Positions 8,941 to 18,112 of a stretch of 64,000 bases of DNA are shown in pieces (within the stretch, counting starts at the first letter, position 1; the number at the start of each line of letters is the position of its first letter). Location: positions 682,001-746,000 of the forward strand of contig NZ_CP107995.1 of assembly GCF_036116635.1 (NCBI RefSeq), in the 5' to 3' direction. The stretch is from Amycolatopsis sp. NBC_00345. GTDB lineage: Bacteria; Actinomycetota; Actinomycetes; Mycobacteriales; Pseudonocardiaceae. The translations under genes and the position numbers were made by a program. The notes beneath the pieces are model-generated. The model had not been told where the DNA came from. It saw nothing but the letters and a program-made list of their open reading frames with translations, and made no database searches.

Positions 8941-9983
8941 GAACTGCTCTTTTCCGCCGTCTTCGTCTTGGCCGGGGCTTTCTTGGCGGCTGCCGTCGTC
9001 TTGGCCGGGGCCTTCTTCTCAGCCGAAGCCGAAGCCGACGCCGGAGCCGCCTTCGCCGTCGCGGTGCCCGTGACGATCTTGTGCAGGCCGTGCAGCGACG
9101 CCTCGTAGACCTCGTCCGGGTCGAGCCGCCGCAGCTCCTCGATCAGGCAGTCCTCGGTGGTGCGCCGCTGCAGCGAGATCCGCCGCGTGGGCTGGCCCGG
9201 CTGGGTCAGCGTGCCGACCCGGCCGTCCGGCCGCGTCAGCTCCACCGAGCCCGACCGCCGCTCCAGCGTCACCGAGATGATGCCCTGCGCGCTGGAGCTC
9301 TTGATCCGCTTCACCGGCACCTTGAGGTACTCGGCGAGCCAGCCCGCCAGCAGCTCGGTGGACGGCGAGTCCGCCTCGCCGGTCACGGTCGCGCCGGTGA
9401 CCTTCTCGTACGGCGGCAGGTCCAGCGCCGACACGAGCTGGGCGCGCCAGCGCGTCAGCCGGGTCCACGCCAGGTCGGTGTCACCCTCCACATAGGACTT
9501 GGCCCGCGTGGTGAGCGCCCGGATCGGGTTCTTCTCCGAGGCCGAGTCCGTGATGCGCCGCTGCGCGAGGTCGCCCAGCGGGTCCTCCGCCGGCGACTTC
9601 GGGCCGGCGCCCGGCCACCAGGTGACGATCGGCGCGTCCGGCAGCAGCAACGGCACCACCGCGCTCTGGCCCTGCGTGGCCAGCGGCCCGTAGAGCCGCA
9701 GCACGATGACCTCGCTCGCGCCGGCGTCGCCGCCCACGCGGATCTGGCCGTCGATGCGGGGCGCCGCGGTGCGGGCGCCCTTGGCGACCACGATCACCCG
9801 CGACGGGTGCTCCCGGCTCGCGTCGTTGGCCGCCTCGATGGCTTCCTCGAGCTTGGCGTCGTCGTCGGCGACTATCACCAGGGTCAGCACCCGGCCGAGC
9901 GCGACCTGGCCGCCCTGCTCGCGGATCTCCACCAGCTTCTTGTTCAGTGCCGAAGTGGTGGTGGATGGCAGGTCGATGATCAC
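8937..9983 (-). CDS. opcA: Glucose-6-phosphate dehydrogenase assembly protein OpcA
   Basis: OpcA is the partner required for full activity of glucose-6-phosphate dehydrogenase in cyanobacteria and actinobacteria. The 348-residue protein carries the family core, including LTLVIVADDDAKLEEAI, PDAPIVTWWPG and ARTKSYVEGDTDLAWTRLTRW-type segments (the last around 165-185). The final ~38 residues are an Ala/Lys/Pro/Ser-rich tail with repeated KKAPAK units, likely disordered and resembling histone-like tails; it lies outside the conserved domain. GTG at 9983 is preceded by GGAGG. The gene lies 70 bases after zwf and overlaps pgl. Confidence 0.94.
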   Translation of the reverse strand: MIIDLPSTTTSALNKKLVEIREQGGQVALGRVLTLVIVADDDAKLEEAIEAANDASREHPSRVIVVAKGARTAAPRIDGQIRVGGDAGASEVIVLRLYGPLATQGQSAVVPLLLPDAPIVTWWPGAGPKSPAEDPLGDLAQRRITDSASEKNPIRALTTRAKSYVEGDTDLAWTRLTRWRAQLVSALDLPPYEKVTGATVTGEADSPSTELLAGWLAEYLKVPVKRIKSSSAQGIISVTLERRSGSVELTRPDGRVGTLTQPGQPTRRISLQRRTTEDCLIEELRRLDPDEVYEASLHGLHKIVTGTATAKAAPASASASAEKKAPAKTTAAAKKAPAKTKTAEKSSS

Positions 9984-10053
9984 GGACGCCTCCAGTGTTT
10001 TTGCGGGATACCCGCACCCAGTCGGCGTCCGCGATCGGCTTCGCGATTGTTGC

Positions 10054-11589
10054 TCACGGACGCCTCCAGTTCCGGCCGGTACGCTCCAGCATCTCGTCCG
10101 CGCTCTTGGGACCCCAGGTCCCCGGCGGGTACTGCTCCGGCGAGCCCTTCTTGGCCCAGCTGTCGAGGATCGGGTCCAGGATCTCCCAGGACAGCTCGAC
10201 CTCTTCGTTCACCGGGAACAGCGAAGGCTCACCCAGCAGCACGTCGAGGATCAGCCGCTCGTACGCCTCGGGGGAGGACTCGGTGAAGGCGTGCCCGTAA
10301 CCGAAGTCCATCGTGACGTCGCGGACCTCCATCGTGGTCCCCGGCACCTTCGAACCGAACCGCAGCGTGATGCCCTCGTCCGGCTGCACGCGGATGACCA
10401 GCGCGTTCTGGCCCAGCTCCTCGGTCGACGTCGAGTCGAACGGCAGGTGCGGGGCGCGCTTGTAGACCACCGCGATCTCGGTGACGCGGCGGCCGAGCCG
10501 TTTGCCGGTGCGCAGGTAGAACGGCACGCCCGCCCAGCGGCGGTTCTGCACCTCCAGCGTCACCGCGGCGTAGGTCTCGGTCTTGGAGTCCTTCGCGAAC
10601 CCGGCCTCCTGCAACAGGCCCGGCACCTTCGTGCCGCCCTGCCAGCCGCCGGCGTACTGCCCGCGCGCGGTGGTCTCGTCGAACGGCTCCAGCGGCTTGG
10701 TCGCCGCCAGCACCTTCGCCTTCTCCGCGCGCAGCGCCTTCGGCTCGAACGACAGCGGCTCGTCCATCGCGGTGAAGGCGAGCAGCTGCAGCAGGTGGTT
10801 CTGGATGACGTCGCGCGCGGCGCCGATCCCGTCGTAGTACCCCGCGCGGCCGCCGAGGCCGATGTCCTCGGCCATGGTGATCTGCACGTGGTCGATGTAG
10901 TTGGCGTTCCAGATCGGCTCGAACAGCTGGTTCGCGAAGCGCAGAGCCAGGATGTTCTGCACCGTCTCCTTGCCGAGGTAGTGGTCGATGCGGAACACCG
11001 ACTCCTCGGGGAAGACGTCGTTGACGATCGCGTTCAGCTCTTCGGCACTCTTCAGGTCGTGGCCGAACGGCTTCTCGATGACGACGCGGCGCCAGGTGTT
11101 CTCGTCGGCGTTCGCCAGCCCGGAGCGGGCCAGCTGCTTGGTCACCACCGGGAACGCACCGGGCGGGATCGACAGGTAGAACGCCGTGTTGCCGCCGGTG
11201 CCGCGCTCGATGTCCAGGTCCTTGACGGTCTGGGCGAGGCGGTCGAAGGCGTCGTCGTCGTCGAAGGTGCCCTGCACGAACCGGATGCCCTCGGCGAGCC
11301 GGTTCCAGACCGACTCCTTGAACGGCGTCCGCGCGTGCTCCTTCACCGAGTCGTGCACCAGCTCGCCGAAGTCCTGGTGCTCCCAGTCCCGGCGGGCGAA
11401 CCCGACCAGCGAGAAGCCCGCGGGCAGCAGCCCGCGGTTGGCCAGGTCGTAGATGGCGGGCATCAGCTTCTTGCGGGCCAGGTCGCCGGTGACCCCGAAG
11501 ATCACCAGGCTGGACGGGCCGGCGATGCGCGGGAGCCGCTTGTCCCGCGCATCGCGCAGCGGGTTCTGCCACTCCGAGGACGCGGTCAT
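10054..11589 (-). CDS. zwf: Glucose-6-phosphate 1-dehydrogenase
   Basis: Oxidises glucose 6-phosphate to the 6-phosphogluconolactone and makes NADPH, opening the oxidative pentose phosphate pathway. The 511-residue protein has the N-terminal dinucleotide-binding motif IFGVTGDLARKKLMP and the active-site signature RIDHYLGKETVQN around residue 200. The start ATG overlaps the pgi stop (ATGA). The downstream partner opcA is in the same operon, as expected. Confidence 0.97.
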   Translation of the reverse strand: MTASSEWQNPLRDARDKRLPRIAGPSSLVIFGVTGDLARKKLMPAIYDLANRGLLPAGFSLVGFARRDWEHQDFGELVHDSVKEHARTPFKESVWNRLAEGIRFVQGTFDDDDAFDRLAQTVKDLDIERGTGGNTAFYLSIPPGAFPVVTKQLARSGLANADENTWRRVVIEKPFGHDLKSAEELNAIVNDVFPEESVFRIDHYLGKETVQNILALRFANQLFEPIWNANYIDHVQITMAEDIGLGGRAGYYDGIGAARDVIQNHLLQLLAFTAMDEPLSFEPKALRAEKAKVLAATKPLEPFDETTARGQYAGGWQGGTKVPGLLQEAGFAKDSKTETYAAVTLEVQNRRWAGVPFYLRTGKRLGRRVTEIAVVYKRAPHLPFDSTSTEELGQNALVIRVQPDEGITLRFGSKVPGTTMEVRDVTMDFGYGHAFTESSPEAYERLILDVLLGEPSLFPVNEEVELSWEILDPILDSWAKKGSPEQYPPGTWGPKSADEMLERTGRNWRRP

Positions 11590-13205
11590 TCTCCGACCTC
11601 CTGTACTGCGCGGACCAGCTCGGCCAGCCCGGCCGCGCGGTCGGTCAGGTGCAGCCGCAGCACCGGGCGGCCGTGCTCGGCGAGCACCTGGCCGTCGCCC
11701 AGCGCCTGCGCGTGCTGCAGCTGGCCGAGGGTGTACGGGCGGTCCGGCACCTCGATGTCCTCGGCGACGGCGCCGGTGACCTGGAGGAAGTTGCCGTTCT
11801 GGTGGCCGCCCTTGTGGTACTGCCCGGTGGAGTGCAGGAACCGCGGGCCCCAGCCGAACGTGGTCTGCAGGCCGGTGCGCTTGGCGATCTCGCCGCGCAG
11901 CAGGGCCGTGGACGCGTCGTCGAGGCGGTCGAGGTAGGCCTGCACCGCGACGTAGCCGTGCTCCGGGGCCGAGCCGAAGAACGCGCGCAGCACGTCCGCC
12001 AGCTTTCCTTCGGTGGCAACGCCTTCACTGCCGAAGATCTCGACGGCACCGTCCACATTGGACGCAGTCTCGCCGCCCTTCAGCTTCTCCGGGTCGTCCA
12101 GCAACGCGCGCGTGGCCTTCTTGGCGGCCTCGACGTCGGGCTGGTCGAACGGGTTGATCCCGAGCAGCCGTCCGGCGAGCGCGGTCGCGAACTCCCACAG
12201 CAGGAACTGCGCGCCGAGCGGGCCGGTGACGGCGATCTTCGCCGCGCCCTCCGGCGCGCCGATGGCGACCGGGGTGGCGTCGGACTTCGCGTCGGCGAAG
12301 CCGGGCGCGTCCGGGCCTTCGACGGCGACCGGCAGCAGGCCGGTGCCGAGCTTGCCGGTGGACTCGGCGATCAGCTGCTCCGCCCAGTCGGGGAAGCCCT
12401 TGATGCCGGAGCCGGTGTCGGCCAGGACGACCTTCTCCGCGCCGTCCTCGTGGGCGGCGGCCCAGGCGGCGGCCAGCTTGATCGCCGGGTTGTCCGCCGA
12501 GTCGGAGCCGAGGATCCCGGCCACCGCGGCGGCCTGGTCGAGCAGTCGCGCGACGTCCGCGCCGGCCAGCCCGGCGGGCACCAGCCCGAACGCGGTCAGC
12601 GCCGAGTAGCGGCCGCCGACGTGCGGGTCGGCCAGGAAGGTCTTGCGGTAGCCCTCCTTCTCGGCCAGCTCGGAGAACGGCGAGCCCGGGTCGGTGACGA
12701 CCACGATCCGCCGCCCGGCGTCGATGCCCGCGTCGGCGAACGCCTTCGCGAAGATCCGCCGGTGGCTGTCGGTCTCCATGGTGCCGCCGGACTTGGACGA
12801 CACCACGAGCACCGTGCGCTCGAGGTCGCCCGCGAGCGCGTCGGCCACCTGGCCCGGGTCGGTCGTGTCGAGCACGGTCAGCGCGACCTCGGACGTGCCG
12901 GCGATGACCTCCGGCGCGAGCGAGGAGCCGCCCATGCCGGCGAGCACCACCCGGTCGACGCCTTCGCTCCGCAGCTCCGTGCGCAGCGCCTCGATCTCGC
13001 CGATCAGCGGCCGGGACGACTTGTGCAGCGACGTCCAGGACAGCCGGATCGACGCCTCGGACTCGGCGTCCGGGCCCCACAGCGTGGCGTCGTTCGCGGC
13101 GAGCTTGGTGGCCGCCTGGTCGGCGACCAGCCGCTCGACCAGGGGCGCCGCCTTGCCTGCCAGTTCGGCGTCGACGATCTCGACGCCGGTTTCATCCCCT
13201 GTCAT
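11586..13205 (-). CDS. pgi: Glucose-6-phosphate isomerase
   Basis: Interconverts glucose 6-phosphate and fructose 6-phosphate and links glycolysis to the pentose phosphate operon. The 539-residue protein belongs to the SIS-domain isomerases of actinobacteria: GMGGSSLAPEV near residue 90, a second phosphosugar motif VVSSKSGGTMETD near 140, and DPHVGGRYSALTAFG near 195. A C-terminal segment QTTFGWGPRFLHSTGQYHKGG is the type seen in transaldolase/isomerase relatives. It sits between tal and zwf; in M. tuberculosis pgi is elsewhere, so its inclusion here is a local difference. The ATG at 13205 is nine bases after the tal stop. Confidence 0.93.
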   Translation of the reverse strand: MTGDETGVEIVDAELAGKAAPLVERLVADQAATKLAANDATLWGPDAESEASIRLSWTSLHKSSRPLIGEIEALRTELRSEGVDRVVLAGMGGSSLAPEVIAGTSEVALTVLDTTDPGQVADALAGDLERTVLVVSSKSGGTMETDSHRRIFAKAFADAGIDAGRRIVVVTDPGSPFSELAEKEGYRKTFLADPHVGGRYSALTAFGLVPAGLAGADVARLLDQAAAVAGILGSDSADNPAIKLAAAWAAAHEDGAEKVVLADTGSGIKGFPDWAEQLIAESTGKLGTGLLPVAVEGPDAPGFADAKSDATPVAIGAPEGAAKIAVTGPLGAQFLLWEFATALAGRLLGINPFDQPDVEAAKKATRALLDDPEKLKGGETASNVDGAVEIFGSEGVATEGKLADVLRAFFGSAPEHGYVAVQAYLDRLDDASTALLRGEIAKRTGLQTTFGWGPRFLHSTGQYHKGGHQNGNFLQVTGAVAEDIEVPDRPYTLGQLQHAQALGDGQVLAEHGRPVLRLHLTDRAAGLAELVRAVQEVGE

Positions 13206-13214
13206 GGTTCTGGC

Positions 13215-14330
13215 TCAGCCCTTCGCGTTTTCGAGCTGGCCGGTGACGGTGTCGAGCAGTTCCTGCCAGGACTTCTCGAACTTCTCCACGCCCTCGTTCT
13301 CGAGGGTGACGAACACGTCGGCGATGTCGATGCCCACGCCGCTCAGCTTGTCGAACACGGCCTGCGCCTCGGCGCCGCGGCCGGTGACCTGGTCACCGGT
13401 GACTTCGGCGTGGTCGGCGGCGGCGTCGAGGGTCTTCTCGGGCATCGTGTTCACGGTGTCCTTGACGACCAGCTGGTCCACGTACCGGGTGTCGGAGTAG
13501 GCCGGGTCCTTGACGCCGGTGGAGGCCCACAGCGGCCGCTGCGCGTGCGCGCCGTCGGCGGCCAGCGCCTTCCAGCGGTCGGTGTCCAGCAGCTTCTCGA
13601 AGGCCGCGTACGCGAGCCGGGCGTTGGCGATGGCCGCCTCGCCGAGCAGCGCCTTGGCCTCGTCGGTGCCGATCGCGTTCAGCCGCTTGTCGACCTCACT
13701 GTCCACACGGGACACGAAGAACGACGCGACCGAGTGGATGCCCTTGAGGTCGTGGCCGTTGGCCTTCGCCTGCTCCAGACCCGCGAAGAACGCCTTGATG
13801 ACGTCTTCGTAGCGCTCCACCGAGAAGATCAGCGTGACGTTGACGCTGATGCCCTCGGCCAGCACCGCGGTGATGGCCGGCAGGCCCTCCTCGGTGGCCG
13901 GGATCTTGATCAGCACGTTCGGCCGGTCGACCGTCTTCCACAGGTCCTTGGCCTCGGCCACCGTCTTCGCGGTGTCCTTCGCCAGGCGCGGGTCCACCTC
14001 GATGGACACGCGGCCGTCGACGCCGCCGCTGGCGTTGTAGACGTCGCGGAACAGGTCCGCGGCGTTGCGCACGTCGGTGGTGGTCAGCTCGCGCACGGTC
14101 CCGTCGAGGTCCGCGCCGCGGTCGGCCAGCTCCTTCACCTGCGCGTCGTAGGCTTCGCCCTTCGACAGCGCGTTCGCGAAGATCGTCGGGTTGGTGGTGA
14201 CGCCGACGACGTGCTTGTCGCGGACGAGCCCGGCGAGGTTGCCCGTGTTCAGCCGCTCGCGTGACAGGTCGTCCAGCCAGATCGAGACCCCGGCCTCGGA
14301 AAGCTGCGCGAGCCGATCAGTGGTGCTCAT
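13215..14330 (-). CDS. tal: Transaldolase
   Basis: Moves a dihydroxyacetone unit between sugar phosphates in the non-oxidative pentose phosphate branch. The 371-residue protein has the N-terminal signature VTTNPTIFANAL, the Schiff-base lysine K142 in NVLIKIPATEEG, and a C-terminal ASTGVKDPAYSDT-type motif. I took ATG at 14330, preceded by AGGGAT, giving MSTTDRLAQL. An upstream extension of 37 residues is in frame but runs through the tkt stop region and looks non-coding. It follows tkt by ten bases. Confidence 0.97.
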   Translation of the reverse strand: MSTTDRLAQLSEAGVSIWLDDLSRERLNTGNLAGLVRDKHVVGVTTNPTIFANALSKGEAYDAQVKELADRGADLDGTVRELTTTDVRNAADLFRDVYNASGGVDGRVSIEVDPRLAKDTAKTVAEAKDLWKTVDRPNVLIKIPATEEGLPAITAVLAEGISVNVTLIFSVERYEDVIKAFFAGLEQAKANGHDLKGIHSVASFFVSRVDSEVDKRLNAIGTDEAKALLGEAAIANARLAYAAFEKLLDTDRWKALAADGAHAQRPLWASTGVKDPAYSDTRYVDQLVVKDTVNTMPEKTLDAAADHAEVTGDQVTGRGAEAQAVFDKLSGVGIDIADVFVTLENEGVEKFEKSWQELLDTVTGQLENAKG

Positions 14331-14340
14331 GGTGATCCCT

Positions 14341-16440
14341 TCAGTTCTGGGTGTTGGCGATCGAGCGACGGGCGGCGTCGGTGACTGCCTCCGCGGTGAA
14401 GCCGAACTCACGGAACAGTGTGGTGGCATCGGCCGACGCACCGAAGTGCTCGATCGAAACGTTCACCCCGGCGTCACCGGTGAAGCGGTGCCACGACTGG
14501 GCGATGCCCGCCTCGACGGACACGCGCGCCTTCACCGACGGCGGGATGACGGAGTCCCGGTAGGACTGGTCCTGCGCGTCGAACCACTCGACGCACGGCA
14601 TCGACACGACCCGCGCCTTGACGCCGTCGGCCTCCAGGGCCTGCTTCGCCGCGACCGCGAGCTGGACCTCGGAACCGGTGCCGATCAGCACCACGTCCGG
14701 GGTGCCGTCGGAGTCGGCGAGCACGTAGCCGCCCTTCGCCACGCCTTCGGCGCTGGTGCCTTCGAGCACCGGCACGTTCTGGCGGGTGAGCGCGAGGCCC
14801 GACGGGTGGTGGACGTCCTCCAGGACGGCCTTCCACGCGTACGCGGTCTCGTTGGCGTCCGCCGGGCGGACGACGTTGAGGCCGGGGATCGCGCGCAGCG
14901 CGGACAGCTGCTCGATCGGCTGGTGCGTGGGGCCGTCCTCGCCCAGGCCGATGGAGTCGTGCGTCCACACGTAGGTGACCGGCGCCTTCATCAGCGCGGC
15001 GAGCCGCACCGGCGGGCGCATGTAGTCGGAGAAGATCAGGAACGTCGCGCCGTACGGGCGGGTCCCGCCGTGCAGCGCGATGCCGTTCAGGATCGAGCCC
15101 ATGGCGTGCTCGCGGATGCCGAAGTGCAGCGTCCGGCCGTACGGGCTGGTCTGCCACATGTCCGTGGCGGCCTTCTCCGGGCCGAACGAGTCGGCGCCCT
15201 TCATGGTGGTGTTGTTGCTCTCCGCGAGGTCCGCGGAACCGCCCCACAGCTCGGGCAGCGGCTCGGCCAGCGCGTTCAGCACCTCGCCGGAGGCCTTGCG
15301 GGTGGCGACGCCCTTGGCGTCCGGCGCCCACTTCGGCAGGTTGTCGGCGAAGCCCTCGGGCAGCGTGCGGGTCGACATCCGGTCGGCCAGCTTCTTGCGC
15401 TCCGGGTTGGCCGCGGCCCACGCCTCGAACTGCTCCTGCCACTCGGCGCGGGCGGCCTTGCCGCGGTCGAGCGCCTTGCGGGTGTGGGTGATGACCTCGT
15501 CGTCGACCTGGAAGCTCCGCGCCGGGTCGAAGCCGAGGATCTCCTTGACGGCGGCGACCTCTTCGGCGCCCAGCGCGGCGCCGTGCGCCTTGCCGGTGCC
15601 CATCTTCTTCGGGGCCGGGTAGCCGATCACGGTCCGCACCGCGATGAACGACGGACGGCCGGTTTCGGCCTTCGCGTTCTTGATGGCCTCTTCGAGCGCG
15701 ACGACGTTCTCGCCGCCCTCGACGAACTGGGTGTGCCAGCCGTAGGCCTCGTACCGGGCGACGGTGTCCTCCGAGAGGGCGATGTTCGTGTCGTCCTCGA
15801 TGGAGATCTTGTTGTCGTCCCAGAAGACGATCAGGTTGCCCAGCTCCTGGCGCCCGGCGATGGACGAAGCCTCGGCGGTGACGCCCTCTTCGATGTCGCC
15901 GTCGGAGGCGATCGCGTAGATGTAGTGGTCGAAAACGCTCTCGCCGGGAGCGGCGTCCGGGTCCAGCAGGCCGCGCTCGCGGCGGGCGGCCATCGCCATG
16001 CCCACGGCGTTGGCCAGGCCCTGGCCGAGCGGGCCGGTGGTGGTCTCGACACCCTTGGTGTGGTGGTACTCCGGGTGGCCCGGGGTCAGCGAGCCCCACT
16101 TGCGCAGCTGCTTGAGGTCATCGAGTTCGAGGCCGAAGCCGGCGAGGTACAGCTGGATGTAGAGGGTGAGGCTCGAGTGCCCGGCGGACAGGACGAACCG
16201 GTCGCGCGCCGGCCACTCCGGGTCGGCCGGGTCGAGCCGCATGGTCCGCTGGAACAGCGTGTAGGCGAGCGGCGCCAGGCTCATCGCGGTGCCGGGGTGC
16301 CCGCTGCCGCAGTTCTCCACGGCGTCGGCGGCCAGCACCCGGACGGTGTCGACGGCACGGGTGTCGGTCTCGGTCCAGTCGGCGGGCACGGCGCGCCGGA
16401 GCAAAGGGTTGTTCTCGCTGGTAGAAGCGGTTTCGGACAC
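14341..16440 (-). CDS. tkt: Transketolase
   Basis: Thiamine-diphosphate enzyme that transfers two-carbon units between sugar phosphates. The 699-residue protein has the N-terminal GHPGTAMSLAPLAYTLF, the ThDP-binding GDGD-like segment ASDGDIEEGVTAEASS with downstream VFWDDNKIS, and the second-domain motif GIREHAMGSILNG with HDSIGLGEDGPTHQP. It is first in the minus-strand operon tkt-tal-pgi-zwf-opcA-pgl, so the promoter should lie between 16441 and 16700. GTG at 16440 is used, with GGGGAG about ten bases upstream. Confidence 0.97.
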   Translation of the reverse strand: MSETASTSENNPLLRRAVPADWTETDTRAVDTVRVLAADAVENCGSGHPGTAMSLAPLAYTLFQRTMRLDPADPEWPARDRFVLSAGHSSLTLYIQLYLAGFGLELDDLKQLRKWGSLTPGHPEYHHTKGVETTTGPLGQGLANAVGMAMAARRERGLLDPDAAPGESVFDHYIYAIASDGDIEEGVTAEASSIAGRQELGNLIVFWDDNKISIEDDTNIALSEDTVARYEAYGWHTQFVEGGENVVALEEAIKNAKAETGRPSFIAVRTVIGYPAPKKMGTGKAHGAALGAEEVAAVKEILGFDPARSFQVDDEVITHTRKALDRGKAARAEWQEQFEAWAAANPERKKLADRMSTRTLPEGFADNLPKWAPDAKGVATRKASGEVLNALAEPLPELWGGSADLAESNNTTMKGADSFGPEKAATDMWQTSPYGRTLHFGIREHAMGSILNGIALHGGTRPYGATFLIFSDYMRPPVRLAALMKAPVTYVWTHDSIGLGEDGPTHQPIEQLSALRAIPGLNVVRPADANETAYAWKAVLEDVHHPSGLALTRQNVPVLEGTSAEGVAKGGYVLADSDGTPDVVLIGTGSEVQLAVAAKQALEADGVKARVVSMPCVEWFDAQDQSYRDSVIPPSVKARVSVEAGIAQSWHRFTGDAGVNVSIEHFGASADATTLFREFGFTAEAVTDAARRSIANTQN

Positions 16441-16973
16441 TGAACTCGAACTCCCCGTCCTGAGGTTGTGGCTTGCTTTCCTTCATGGTGTAGCCGGTGC
16501 GCACTGCCAGTAATCTCAATCGATCCCGAAGGGACGATATTCCTGCTGGCGGCAGCGCGCAGGCGCACCACTCGGCCCGTCGCGGTCAGCCTAGTGCTTG
16601 GGGTGTTCGCAGGCAGTCGCGACAGACGCGGGTGTGACTTCTGTCCGGGTGACGGCCGCGGTGCACGCCCCGGTGCTGGTCACCGACCGTACGAAGTGGA
16701 CACGCCCTGAAGGGGTCCTTGAGGGCATATAGGTCCCTGAAGGCCACCATGAGGGACTTGTACGCCCTCAAGGTGGCCTTCAGGGCGGTATCACCCAGTC
16801 CGTCACGCGGGCCCGCGTGACGGAAGAGACAGACCCGGCGCGAGAGAGGCCCCGCGATCACCGACCGGATTCCCCGCGTCTAACATCGAGCGCGGGCCTG
16901 GTCCGGGAGATTCACCAGTGTCACCGCGGTCTTCCGGGCCGCCGCCCGGCCCCGAACTGACACAGGGAGTGAA
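16441..16973. other. Divergent intergenic region tkt / ctaB
   Basis: A 533-base gap between divergent genes. It must contain the promoters of the pentose-phosphate operon and of ctaB. A TAACAT hexamer at 16881-16886 is a candidate -10 for ctaB, and AGGGAG at 16963-16968 is the ctaB ribosome-binding site. The centre is filled by the family B palindromic repeat. No coding frame here is convincing. Confidence 0.5.
16703..16787. repeat. Intergenic nested palindromic repeat, family B
   Basis: An 85-base nested inverted repeat. Outer arms CGCCCTGAAGG (16703-16713) and its complement (16777-16787); middle arms CCTTGAGGGC (16717-16726) and its complement (16764-16773); inner arms AGGTCCCT (16731-16738) against AGGGACTT (16752-16759), with one G-T pair. 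The motif CCTGAAGG/CCTTGAGGG recurs within each arm. Unlike the other families it lies between divergent genes. Confidence 0.8.
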
Positions 16974-17954
16974 ATGTCGTTGGTGAACGCTGCGCACGGA
17001 CGCAGTGAAGACACCAGCGCCGTACACCCGACCGGTGAACGACCGCACGGTGCCCGGCGAAGCGTCCGCCAGGTGGTCGGCGCTTACGCGGCGCTCTCCA
17101 AGCCGCGCGTGATCGAGCTGCTCCTCGTCACCACTATTCCGGCGATGTTCCTGGCCGGGCGCGAGATCCCGTCGCCGTGGCTGGTGCTCGCCACGCTCGT
17201 CGGCGGCACGATGGCCGCGGGCAGCGCGAACGCGCTCAACTGCGTGATCGACGCCGACATCGACAAGGTGATGAACCGGACCAAGCGGCGCCCGCTGGTC
17301 AAGGACTCGGTGCCGCGGCGCAGCGCGCTGATCTTCGGCCTGGTGCTCGGCGTCGCGTCCGCCGTCGTCCTGTACTTCACGGTGAACTTGCTTTCGGCGA
17401 TCCTCGCGATCGCGACGATCCTCTTCTACATCTTCGTCTACACCCTCGGCCTCAAGCGGCGGACTTCGCAGAACGTCGTGTGGGGCGGGGCGGCCGGCTG
17501 CATGCCGGTGGTGATCGGCTGGGCCGCGGTCTCCGGCACCGTGCAGTGGCCCGCGTTCGTGATGTTCGGCGTCATCTTCTTCTGGACCCCGCCGCACACC
17601 TGGGCACTGGGCATGAAGTACCGCGACGACTACGAGCGCGCGGGCGTGCCCATGCTGCCGGTGGTCGCCAGCGCGCAGCACGTGGCCCGCCAGATCGTCA
17701 TCTACTCGTGGGTGATGGTCGCCTGGACGCTGCTGCTGCTGCCGGTGACGAGCTGGCTGTACGCCAGCTTCGCGGTGCTGGCCGGCGGCTGGTTCCTGTT
17801 CTACGCGCACAGCCTCCAGGCCGCGGTCCGCCGCGGCGAGGAGACCAAGCCGATGTCGCTGTTCCACCGCTCGAACACCTACCTGATGATCGTGTTCGTC
17901 GCGCTGGCCGTCGATTCGGCGATCGGGCTGCCGACCCTGGGCCTGCCGTTCTAG
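16974..17954 (+). CDS. ctaB: Protohaem IX farnesyltransferase (haem O synthase)
   Basis: Membrane prenyltransferase that adds a farnesyl group to haem B, the first step to haem A for cytochrome aa3 oxidase. The 326-residue protein is mostly hydrophobic with about nine helices. It has the first Asp-rich site NCVIDADIDKVMNRTKRRPL around residue 85-105 and the second site around YRDDYERAGVPMLPVV. The second enzyme of the pathway, ctaA, is 25 kb downstream in this window; in related genomes the two are much closer. The start has AGGGAG five bases upstream, and a strong terminator follows. Confidence 0.95.
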   Translation: MSLVNAAHGRSEDTSAVHPTGERPHGARRSVRQVVGAYAALSKPRVIELLLVTTIPAMFLAGREIPSPWLVLATLVGGTMAAGSANALNCVIDADIDKVMNRTKRRPLVKDSVPRRSALIFGLVLGVASAVVLYFTVNLLSAILAIATILFYIFVYTLGLKRRTSQNVVWGGAAGCMPVVIGWAAVSGTVQWPAFVMFGVIFFWTPPHTWALGMKYRDDYERAGVPMLPVVASAQHVARQIVIYSWVMVAWTLLLLPVTSWLYASFAVLAGGWFLFYAHSLQAAVRRGEETKPMSLFHRSNTYLMIVFVALAVDSAIGLPTLGLPF

Positions 17955-17974
17955 ACTGTTCCCCCGTATCCCGC

Positions 17975-18011
17975 GGTGCCGTCGAGGTCACTTGGCCTCG
18001 GCGGCACCTTT
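17975..18011 (+). terminator. Rho-independent terminator of ctaB
   Basis: Thirteen-base arms at 17975-17987 and 17996-18008 (GGTGCCGTCGAGG against CCTCGGCGGCACC, one G-T pair), an eight-base loop and a following TTT. It lies 20 bases after the ctaB stop. Confidence 0.85.
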
Positions 18012-18112
18012 GTGAATGGGCACAGTTGTGCGAACCGGGAATCCCGGGGCGCACCGGGTGCGTTGGTCTTCGGAAGGCTCATCCTTGCCCCGACGTTGAA
18101 AGCAGGCTGCTC

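Noticed and set aside
11649..14264. Long plus-strand open frame (about 870 codons) opposite pgi and tal
   Set aside because: It mirrors the complementary strand of two certain genes, is rich in Arg, Gly and Val as expected of a GC-rich shadow, and has no domain or ribosome-binding site.
16586..16861. Short minus-strand frame across the family B repeat
   Set aside because: Its sequence is that of the palindrome, without start signals; same artefact as at 5342.
18020..18091. Possible rifamycin-associated element upstream of helR
   Set aside because: GCACAGTTGTGC (18020-18031), CGCACCGGGTGCG (18050-18062) and CTTGCCCC near 18084 are present, but none matches the known inverted repeat closely enough.
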